Source of the DNA: Burkholderiales bacterium
Lineage (GTDB): Bacteria; Pseudomonadota; Gammaproteobacteria; Burkholderiales; Burkholderiaceae_C
Assembly (NCBI GenBank): GCA_005789685.1
Contig: SXXD01000015.1
Coordinates: 1 to 7,368 of the forward strand
DNA: 7,368 nucleotides
Direction: 5' to 3'
The notes under the pieces were generated by a model. It did no database searches. It was not told where the DNA came from and saw only the letters and a program-made list of their open reading frames with translations. Below, in pieces: positions 1 to 6,036 of the stretch; within the stretch, counting starts at the first letter, position 1; each line of letters begins with the position of its first letter. The translations under genes and the position numbers were made by a program.

Positions 1-1
1 A

Positions 2-994
2 GTTGGTTTTTGGCACTTTGGATTCAATTGGTTAGACCCCATTGTTGGCTTGGGTAAAACACCGGAAGACCAAGTTCGCAATAAAAAATTGAGGCAAGCA
101 TTGGCCATTGCCTTTGACTTTGAAGAGTATGTCTCTATCTTTGAAGATGACCGTGCTCAGGTGAATCACAGCGTGGTGGTGCCTGGTTTATATGGCAACA
201 ACTTGTCCAATCACAACCCCGTCATTTACGACAAAATGCCGGATGGTCAATTCAAACGCAAGTCCATTGAAGTTGCGAAAAAATTATTGGCTGAAGCGGG
301 TTATCCAGAGGGTCGAGATCTGAAAACAGGGCAACCCTTGGTCTTGAACTACGACACGCAAGGCGTAGGACCTGGCTACAAAGCACGCTTGGATTGGGTG
401 TCCAAACAATTTGCCAAGCTCAATGTTCAAATTGAAATTCGCAACACAGACTACAACCGTTTTCAAGACAAGATGCGCAAAGGGTCTGCCCAATTCTTTT
501 TCTGGGGATGGCTGGCTGACTATCCCGATCCAGAAAATTTTCTGTTCTTGTTGTACGGCCCAAATTCTAAGGTCAAGTTTGACGGCGAAAACGCAAGCAA
601 TTTTGCGCACCCTGAATTTGATCGATTGTTCGATCGCATGAAAGACTTAGAAGATACGCCTGAAAGGGCCGCCATGATTGCACGCATGATTGCAATCATG
701 CAGGAAGAAATGCCCATGCTGTTTGGTTGGTCTGAAGAATTTGGTGGCGCCTACCATCAGTGGGTGGGCAACGGCAAGCCCTCCAACATCATTCGCGACA
801 GCTTGCCTTATTTGAGAATCGATGCGCCGCTGCGCATCAGCAAAATCAAAGAGTGGAACCAAGCCATTTGGTGGCCTCTTGCCGTGCTGCCACTCTTGTT
901 ACTTGCAGTGGCTTGGCCTGCATGGCAAGCTTGGCGAAGGCGTCAATCGCAGCGTGCCGTGCAAACGGCCGTTGCCACACCAAGGAGTTTGTGA
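2..994 (+). CDS. ABC importer solute-binding protein, family 5 (partial, C-terminal part, membrane-anchored)
   Basis: The reading frame is open to the window edge, so the N-terminus with any signal peptide lies outside; 330 codons and the TGA stop are visible. The family captures peptides or related solutes in the periplasm and delivers them to the permeases. Family 5 features seen (visible-residue numbering) are a VRNKKLRQALAIAFD-type stretch near 25-39, KRKSIEVAKKLLAEAGYP near 85-102, and FWGWLADYPDPENF at 167-180, which matches the family's W-x-x-DYPDP-x-NF-like motif. Residues 203-240 are the usual helical end of the fold. Oddly, residues 290-311 form a hydrophobic, Trp-rich helix followed by RRRQSQR, which suggests a C-terminal inner-membrane anchor with a short cytoplasmic tail. 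Its stop overlaps the next gene's ATG by one base. The YejA-like role is inferred from gene order; the substrate is unknown. Confidence 0.9.
   Translation, partial: VGFWHFGFNWLDPIVGLGKTPEDQVRNKKLRQALAIAFDFEEYVSIFEDDRAQVNHSVVVPGLYGNNLSNHNPVIYDKMPDGQFKRKSIEVAKKLLAEAGYPEGRDLKTGQPLVLNYDTQGVGPGYKARLDWVSKQFAKLNVQIEIRNTDYNRFQDKMRKGSAQFFFWGWLADYPDPENFLFLLYGPNSKVKFDGENASNFAHPEFDRLFDRMKDLEDTPERAAMIARMIAIMQEEMPMLFGWSEEFGGAYHQWVGNGKPSNIIRDSLPYLRIDAPLRISKIKEWNQAIWWPLAVLPLLLLAVAWPAWQAWRRRQSQRAVQTAVATPRSL
982..987 (+). promoter_or_regulatory. Shine-Dalgarno of the first permease gene
   Basis: AAGGAG sits six bases before the ATG at 994, inside the last codons of the binding-protein gene. It is the strongest ribosome site in the transporter operon. 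It fixes the permease start at 994 rather than at the in-frame ATG at 760, which lies deep inside the upstream gene. Confidence 0.8.
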
Positions 995-1971
995 TGCTGC
1001 GATTTTTAACACGCAAGTTGGCCTATGGCTTGGCCATTTTGATTGGCATTAACTTACTCACCTTTGTTCTTTTTTTCAAAGTGAATACGCCAGACGACAT
1101 GGCACGCATGCAATTGGGTGGTAAGCGCGTCACACCCGATGCCATCGAAAAATGGAAGGCAGAACGGGGCTATGACCGTCCTTTGTTTTTCAACGAACAA
1201 GATCAGGGCATTGCAAAATTAAGCAATACATTATTCATGGACAGCTCTTTGCGCATGTTTGCCTTTGACTTTGGTCGTGCAGACAGTGGCCGGGACATCG
1301 CTTCAGAAATTGTGAGGCGTGCTGGACCTTCTATTGCGTTGGCTTTACCGACCTTTGTTGTCGGCTTAGGCGTGTCGATTGTGTTGGCTTTGGGCTTGGC
1401 ATTTTTCAGAGCCACCTACCTTGATTTTTGGGGCACCGTTTTGTGCGTGGTGTTCATGTCCATTTCGTCGCTGTTTTTCATCGTGATGGGGCAGTTCATG
1501 TTTTCACGTGTGTTGCAGCTCATGCCTGTATCGGGCTTTGCGCCTGGGATGGATGCTTGGCGCTTTTTGGTGCTTCCCATTGCTGTGGGTATCTTGTCTA
1601 GACTGGGTGGCGAGGTGCGATTTAACCGAACGCTTTTCATGGAAGAAATCGGCAAGGACTATGTTCGAACCGCCAGATCCAAAGGCTTGTCTGAAAGCAG
1701 GGTCCTTTTGGTTCATGTTCTTCGAAATGCACTCATTCCCATCTTGAGTGCCTCTGTGGCCGTGATTCCTTTGCTGTTCATGGGCAGTTTGATCACAGAA
1801 TCATTTTTTGCCATCCCAGGTTTGGGCAGTTATTTGATTGAAGCCATTGCCGGCCAAGACTTTGCGATCGTTCGAGCGATGGTTTTCATCGGTTCATTTC
1901 TGTACATCCTTGGTTTGATTTTGACCGACATCAGCTACACCTTGGCTGATCCACGCATTCGTTTGCAGTAA
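994..1971 (+). CDS. ABC importer permease, YejB/DppB-like
   Basis: 325 residues, close to the usual size for this permease type. It is one half of the inner-membrane channel of a peptide-type importer. Seen: an N-terminal membrane helix at about 8-28; an extracytoplasmic stretch at about 30-110 containing NTPDD (31-35) and YDRPLFF (60-66); then five hydrophobic segments near 113-137, 145-170, 189-206, 248-270 and 293-312. The cytoplasmic coupling (EAA) loop is at about 222-249, with DYVRTARSKGLSESRVL and G231 at the conserved glycine; it should dock on the ATPase. The C-terminus DPRIRLQ is typical of the family. The ATG overlaps the TGA of the binding protein (TGATG-type junction). It is YejB-like by gene order and general character, but a Dpp/Opp/Gsi-type assignment cannot be excluded. 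Confidence 0.92.
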   Translation: MLRFLTRKLAYGLAILIGINLLTFVLFFKVNTPDDMARMQLGGKRVTPDAIEKWKAERGYDRPLFFNEQDQGIAKLSNTLFMDSSLRMFAFDFGRADSGRDIASEIVRRAGPSIALALPTFVVGLGVSIVLALGLAFFRATYLDFWGTVLCVVFMSISSLFFIVMGQFMFSRVLQLMPVSGFAPGMDAWRFLVLPIAVGILSRLGGEVRFNRTLFMEEIGKDYVRTARSKGLSESRVLLVHVLRNALIPILSASVAVIPLLFMGSLITESFFAIPGLGSYLIEAIAGQDFAIVRAMVFIGSFLYILGLILTDISYTLADPRIRLQ

Positions 1972-1978
1972 GCGCACC

Positions 1979-3421
1979 ATGCAGCCCGTATTCCTGTTAA
2001 CCGATGTTTTTGTTTATACCATCCTGCTCTTTGTACTTTGGTACATCTGGCATGTTCGGTCCGATCGCAATCTCAGAGCCAATTGGCGTTTGGCCATGAA
2101 ACGGCCTGTGGCCATGGTCAGCAGCATGGTCTTGGGGTTCTTTTTATTGGTGGCTTTGACAGACTCCATTCATTACAGAAAAGTTTTGCCATCTTCACCG
2201 GGCCAGGCCACGCAATATTCATCTGAAGCCATTTCAGTTCTTGATCAAATTTTGGAGCCACTTGCTGCAGCCAGAGAGCGCAGTTATTCAGAGCCACTGT
2301 CGGCAGTCGCATTTCGAAAAGAAACTTTCGAGCGAGATGGAGCGTCTGTCCGTGATTATCCAAGACTGCGATTTGGTGGCAAACACCTCGAACAACCTGA
2401 GCTTCAACTTTCGGCTGATATTTCCAAAAGAACTTCAGTTGCACTTGCTTGGGGGGCCTGCATCATTGTTGGCGTGCTCACGCTTGGACTCTTGCTGGCC
2501 AGTTATGGAAGTCGGCAAAGTTTGACAGCCGTTGCTTCTAAATTTCTACATGGCAAAACAGAATGGCCATGGCGCTCGATGGCCATCACTTTCACCCTGA
2601 TGACCTTGACCATTTGCTGGATCGTATTTTTGTCGCAAGGCTACCATGTATTTGGCACTGATCGAACTGGCAATTCCGTACTGGTCTTCGCCATGAAGAG
2701 TGTTCGAACCGCCTTGGTCATTGGTGGGTTAACAACCTTGGTGGTATTGCCATTGGCCCTGCTGCTGGGCGTCATGGCGGGCTATTTGCGTGGCTGGGTG
2801 GATGAAGTTATTCAATACGTGTACACGCTCCTTGCATCGATTCCCGACGTGCTGTTGATTGCTGCCTCCGTGTTGCTTCTTCAAGTCTTCATTGATAAAA
2901 ATCAAGGTGTTTTTGAAACCTCTTTAGAACGTGCAGATGCCCGATTGTTTTTCTTATGCCTCATCTTAGGTATCACCTCGTTCACAGGTTTATGTCGTCT
3001 GGTTCGCGGTGAAACTTTGAAGCTGCGCGAATTGGAATACATCCAATCTGCCAGAGCTTTTGGTGTTTCGACGCCTCGTGTTTTATGGCGTCACATCATC
3101 CCTAACTTGATGCACTTGGTACTGATTAATACCGTGATGCAATTTTCTAGCTTTGTCTTGGCTGAAGCTGTTTTGTCCTATGTCGGGGTGGGTGTCGATC
3201 CAAAGACGGCCAGTTTTGGCGTCATGATCAACACCGCCCGTGCCGAACTGGCGGCAACGCCTTTGGTCTGGTGGTCATTGACGACGGCCTTCGGTTTCAT
3301 GTTCCTGATTGTTCTCAGTGCCAACTTACTGGCAGATGCCATCAGAGATGCTTTCGATCCTCGAACCAGACTTCGCAGTGCAAGTTCGGCATCAGCCCCA
3401 ACGCAAAAGGTGGCAGCATGA
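1979..3421 (+). CDS. ABC importer permease, YejE/DppC-like, with extended N-terminal region
   Basis: 480 residues, much longer than the roughly 300 usual for DppC-type permeases. The C-terminal half (about 225-465) is the standard domain. It has HVFGTDRTGN at 223-232 just before the core helices, a coupling loop at about 353-377 (EYIQSARAFGVSTPRVLWRH with G362), AEAVLSYVGVGVDP at 395-408, and a closing LADAIRDAFDPR at 451-462. The N-terminal half adds hydrophobic segments near 5-25, 43-61, 153-175 and 200-218, with a charged soluble stretch at about 62-152 that is probably periplasmic. The gene starts 7 nt after the previous stop with no good Shine-Dalgarno, so reinitiation by coupled ribosomes is likely. 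Its TGA overlaps the next ATG by four bases. Channel role is firm; the function of the extension is unknown. Confidence 0.92.
   Translation: MQPVFLLTDVFVYTILLFVLWYIWHVRSDRNLRANWRLAMKRPVAMVSSMVLGFFLLVALTDSIHYRKVLPSSPGQATQYSSEAISVLDQILEPLAAARERSYSEPLSAVAFRKETFERDGASVRDYPRLRFGGKHLEQPELQLSADISKRTSVALAWGACIIVGVLTLGLLLASYGSRQSLTAVASKFLHGKTEWPWRSMAITFTLMTLTICWIVFLSQGYHVFGTDRTGNSVLVFAMKSVRTALVIGGLTTLVVLPLALLLGVMAGYLRGWVDEVIQYVYTLLASIPDVLLIAASVLLLQVFIDKNQGVFETSLERADARLFFLCLILGITSFTGLCRLVRGETLKLRELEYIQSARAFGVSTPRVLWRHIIPNLMHLVLINTVMQFSSFVLAEAVLSYVGVGVDPKTASFGVMINTARAELAATPLVWWSLTTAFGFMFLIVLSANLLADAIRDAFDPRTRLRSASSASAPTQKVAA
3406..3410 (+). promoter_or_regulatory. Shine-Dalgarno of the ATPase gene
   Basis: AAAGG lies seven bases before the ATG at 3418, within the end of the second permease gene. 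With the ATGA overlap it supports 3418 as the start. The frame is open upstream to 3271, but that stretch only shadows the permease. Confidence 0.6.
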
Positions 3422-5253
3422 CCCAGCAACTGAATGTGAAGAATCTGGTGGTTGATTTGCAAACAGAGTCGGGCATGGCCCGCGCTGTAGATGCACTCGA
3501 TTTGACCCTTCAAAAAGGCCAAACATTTGCATTGGTCGGCGAATCGGGTTGCGGTAAATCTATGACCGCACTTTCTTTGCTGCGCCTGTTACCTGACAAT
3601 GCTGTGATCCAAAGTGGCCAAGTCAAATTATCGGATGTCGATGTTTTTCAGCTCAGTGAAAATCAAATGCGATCAATTCGGGGGCGCCGCATCTCCATTA
3701 TTTTTCAAGAGCCTTCCACCAGCCTGAATCCGGTCATGACGGTAGGCGATCAAATTTTAGAAGTCATTTCTCAGCACACTTCATTGAAGGGGGAGGCGGC
3801 TCGTGGGCGTGCGCTTGAATGGCTGACCAAAGTAGGCTTGCCAGAGCCTGCAAGGCGAATGGGCAGTTACCCTTTTGAAATGTCCGGGGGGCAATTGCAG
3901 AGGGTCATGATTGCCATCGCCTTGGCAGCAGAACCAGATTTATTGATTGCAGACGAGCCCACAACAGCACTTGATGTGACCATTCAAGCGCAAATTTTGG
4001 ACTTGCTGAAAAGCCTGCAAAAGGAGCGCGGCATGGCCATGCTTCTCATCACCCATGATTTGGCCGTTGTGAGCGGCATGGCAGACCAAGTGGCCTTGAT
4101 GTATGCAGGTCAAATTGTTGAAGTCGCTTCGGCTGCAGATTTTTTTGTCCGACCGTTGCACCCTTATGCCAAGTTGCTGCTTCAGGCATTACCGGGAGAA
4201 GACTTACGAGGTCGCCAATTGGCGGCTATTCATGGCACTGTGCCTGCTTTGACGCAAGTTTTTCAAGGCTGTCGCTTTGCGCCCAGATGCCCCTATCAAA
4301 CGGAGTCATGTGTTGAAAAATCAGTCAACATGACGGCCTTGTCAGAAAACCACCATGTTCGATGTGTCAGGGTTCAAGATGTCGGACTGCAAGCCTTGAC
4401 TCTTTCACCATTGCGTGATCGCTCCAGCATTGTGTCTAATGACCATTCCGTCTTGCTCTCTGTACAAAACTTGTCAGTTACTTATTCAATGGGCGGCGGG
4501 GTCTTGGGCGGACGTCAAAGTTTTCAGGCAGTCAAGAACGTCAGTTTTGACATCCAAAAAGGCCAAACATTGGCTTTGGTTGGGGAGTCAGGTTGCGGCA
4601 AAACCACCATCGGCAAAGCGCTTCTTCAACTGTTAACACCTCAAACTCAGGTCACTGGCCATGCTGTTCTTCAGGGGCAAAACTTGTTCCAATTAAAGGG
4701 ACGCGACCTGATGGCATCGCGTCGTCAATTGCAAATTATTTTCCAAAATCCTTTTGCCTCCTTGAATCCTCGCATGCGCGTGCAGGAAATATTGGAGGAG
4801 GGCATGAAGAGCCTTCACCCCGAGTGGTCGACCGACCAGCGTCAGGCAGACTTGCAGGTTTTGATGGACCAAGTGGGGCTGCGCAAGGATGCCCTAGACC
4901 GATATCCTCACGAATTTTCAGGTGGCCAGCGCCAGAGAATTGCCATTGCAAGAGCATTGGCTGTGAAACCAAATTTGATCGTTTGTGATGAGCCTACATC
5001 GGCACTGGATGTGTCGGTACAGGCGCAAATTTTGAACTTGCTCAAAGAACTTCAAGATTCACTGGGCGTCAGCTTCCTTTTTGTGACCCATAACATCGGG
5101 GTCGTGGCTTATTTGGCCGACAAGGTGGCTGTCATGCATGAGGGAGAAATTGTGGAAATTGGCGATGCTTCTCAAATTTTGAACAATCCGCAGGCAATTT
5201 ATACAAAAACCCTGCTTTCAGCCGTGCCTCAATTGAACCAGACACTGGTCTAA
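3418..5253 (+). CDS. ABC importer double ATPase (two fused nucleotide-binding domains), YejF/GsiA-like
   Basis: 611 residues holding both ATPase halves that power the two permeases from the cytoplasmic face. Domain 1: Walker A GESGCGKS 41-48, Q-loop FQEP 96-99, signature MSGGQ 155-159, Walker B LLIADEP 175-181 with E180, D-loop TALD 183-186, switch H213. Domain 2: GESGCGKT 389-396, FQNP 442-445, FSGGQ 500-504, LIVCDEP 520-526 with E525, SALD 528-531, H558. All consensus catalytic residues are present in both, so both sites should hydrolyse ATP. After domain 1 comes the oligopeptide-transporter tail (HPY 248-250) with four cysteines C285, C291, C298 and C316; domain 2 ends without it. A linker lies at about 320-345. 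The fused layout matches YejF and GsiA; the yej-like gene order favours the former. It is the last gene of the operon, with a terminator 70 bases downstream. Confidence 0.95.
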   Translation: MTQQLNVKNLVVDLQTESGMARAVDALDLTLQKGQTFALVGESGCGKSMTALSLLRLLPDNAVIQSGQVKLSDVDVFQLSENQMRSIRGRRISIIFQEPSTSLNPVMTVGDQILEVISQHTSLKGEAARGRALEWLTKVGLPEPARRMGSYPFEMSGGQLQRVMIAIALAAEPDLLIADEPTTALDVTIQAQILDLLKSLQKERGMAMLLITHDLAVVSGMADQVALMYAGQIVEVASAADFFVRPLHPYAKLLLQALPGEDLRGRQLAAIHGTVPALTQVFQGCRFAPRCPYQTESCVEKSVNMTALSENHHVRCVRVQDVGLQALTLSPLRDRSSIVSNDHSVLLSVQNLSVTYSMGGGVLGGRQSFQAVKNVSFDIQKGQTLALVGESGCGKTTIGKALLQLLTPQTQVTGHAVLQGQNLFQLKGRDLMASRRQLQIIFQNPFASLNPRMRVQEILEEGMKSLHPEWSTDQRQADLQVLMDQVGLRKDALDRYPHEFSGGQRQRIAIARALAVKPNLIVCDEPTSALDVSVQAQILNLLKELQDSLGVSFLFVTHNIGVVAYLADKVAVMHEGEIVEIGDASQILNNPQAIYTKTLLSAVPQLNQTLV

Positions 5254-5279
5254 GTTGCCGCTTTTTTCCAACAATATCG

Positions 5280-5308
5280 TTCCAAATCAAGTATTTATGG
5301 ATTAGAAT
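5280..5308 (+). promoter_or_regulatory. Possible sigma-70 promoter for rimP-nusA
   Basis: TAGAAT at 5303-5308 is a good -10 box (5 of 6 to TATAAT). Seventeen bases upstream, TTCCAA at 5280-5285 is a weak -35 (3 of 6). Transcription would begin near 5315, directly ahead of the terminator hairpin. This rests on box matching only; there is no extended -10 TG. Confidence 0.4.
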
Positions 5309-5322
5309 GCGGGTTCACGACC

Positions 5323-5354
5323 AAACGGGCGGGTTTTCACCGCCCGTTTTTTTT
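5323..5354 (+). terminator. Intrinsic terminator between transporter and rimP operons (possible leader attenuator)
   Basis: A perfect 10-bp stem (AAACGGGCGG at 5323-5332 with CCGCCCGTTT at 5340-5349) encloses a 7-base loop. Eight T at 5347-5354 follow, the first three of them shared with the stem. This is a canonical Rho-independent terminator on the + strand, 70 bases after the ATPase stop. Because a possible -10 box lies 14 bases before the stem, it could also terminate transcripts started for rimP-nusA and so work as an attenuator. Confidence 0.9.
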
Positions 5355-5367
5355 GGCCGATCGATTA

Positions 5368-5391
5368 GTGAGCAGGGTTTTTACTGCTTAT
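5368..5391 (+). other. Second, weaker hairpin in the rimP leader
   Basis: AGCAG (5371-5375) pairs with CTGCT (5384-5388). Three more pairs, two of them G-U, extend it to 8 bp around an 8-base loop. No T run follows, so it is not a terminator. It might be part of a structured 5' leader or chance pairing. Confidence 0.3.
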
Positions 5392-5427
5392 CAATCCTTG
5401 GAAAAATGAACGAATTTTGAGTCAACC

Positions 5428-5439
5428 CTTTTTAAAAAG
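5428..5439. other. 12-bp perfect palindrome before the rimP start
   Basis: CTTTTTAAAAAG reads the same on both strands and ends 11 bases before the GTG of rimP. With no loop it would make a poor RNA hairpin. Its A-rich right half is the only purine-rich stretch near a ribosome-site position. It could be a protein site or simply an AT-rich chance palindrome. Confidence 0.3.
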
Positions 5440-5450
5440 ATCCATTTCGC

Positions 5451-6035
5451 GTGGCATTGCAGCAGATTGTTGAAGAAACCGTAGCCGGTTTGGGCTATGA
5501 ACTGGTTGAGATTGAACGCTCAGCAGGTGGTCTTGTGCGCATCACCATCGACAACCCTTGGCAGGACGGTGTTGACCGATTCGACATACCGTTGGTTACC
5601 GTTGAAGATTGTGAAAAGGTCAATCGCCAATTGATGTTTGCACTTGAGGTAGACGGTGCTGAATACCGCCGTTTAGAAGTGTCATCGCCTGGTATTGATC
5701 GACCGCTGCGCAATGACAAAGACTTGGCCCGGTTTGAAGGCGAGTTGATTGACATCACGCTGAAGGCCCCAATGGGTGAGGCCGCGGCTGGATTGGTCAA
5801 TGCAACGCGAAAGAAGTTCAGGGGGACGCTTGAAAAAGCCGATGCCGAGAATACATGGCAAATTGTTTGGTCAGATGCACCCGAGCCAAAGCCTGGTGCT
5901 CGTGTTAGCAAGAATCGTCCGCCAGTGCCCATGCAAGTGCTTGGGTTTTATTTGAATGAATTAAGAGAGGCGCGTCTCGCGCCAGTGGTTGATTTCAAGG
6001 GCCGTAAGCCCAAAACAGACTTAGGAGAGAATTAA
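5451..6035 (+). CDS. rimP: Ribosome maturation factor RimP
   Basis: 194 residues. RimP is a cytoplasmic factor needed for maturation of the 30S ribosomal subunit. Seen: an N-terminal domain with the [19 protein letters not shown] start (4-22), [13 protein letters not shown] (49-61) and the diagnostic [12 protein letters not shown] at 75-86; then an Sm-like C-terminal domain with [13 protein letters not shown] (95-107), [11 protein letters not shown] (121-131) and [14 protein letters not shown] (172-185). The start must be GTG at 5451: an in-frame TAA lies at 5433-5435 and no other start codon falls between. No clear Shine-Dalgarno is visible, so translation may be weak or controlled. It is longer than the roughly 150 residues of E. 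coli RimP; the extra length is an acidic and Pro-rich stretch at about 131-162 and a short tail. It lies one base before nusA, the standard rimP-nusA operon. Confidence 0.96.
   Translation: MALQQIVEETVAGLGYELVEIERSAGGLVRITIDNPWQDGVDRFDIPLVTVEDCEKVNRQLMFALEVDGAEYRRLEVSSPGIDRPLRNDKDLARFEGELIDITLKAPMGEAAAGLVNATRKKFRGTLEKADAENTWQIVWSDAPEPKPGARVSKNRPPVPMQVLGFYLNELREARLAPVVDFKGRKPKTDLGEN
6023..6028 (+). promoter_or_regulatory. Shine-Dalgarno of nusA
   Basis: AGGAGA, eight bases before the nusA ATG, lies inside the last codons of rimP. It is a strong site, in contrast to the weak one before rimP. Confidence 0.8.
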
Positions 6036-6036
6036 C

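Noticed and set aside
760..993. Upstream extension of the first permease frame to an ATG at 760
   Set aside because: It overlaps the binding-protein gene out of frame, its sequence is not membrane-like, and a good Shine-Dalgarno supports the ATG at 994.
3271..3417. Upstream extension of the ATPase frame
   Set aside because: It shadows the end of the second permease. The ATGA overlap at 3418 and the protein start [14 protein letters not shown] fit the family's usual N-terminus.
4593..4988. 131-codon + strand frame inside the ATPase gene
   Set aside because: It is out of frame with an ATPase that has complete motifs, and shows no family character of its own.
5406..5420. Four-codon ORF (MNEF) upstream of rimP
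   Set aside because: It has only a weak ribosome site and is short enough to be chance; kept only as a remark on the leader.
5417..5445. Second promoter candidate (TTGAGT with ATCCAT) just before rimP
   Set aside because: The -10 is poor and transcripts would start at about the GTG codon, leaving almost no leader.
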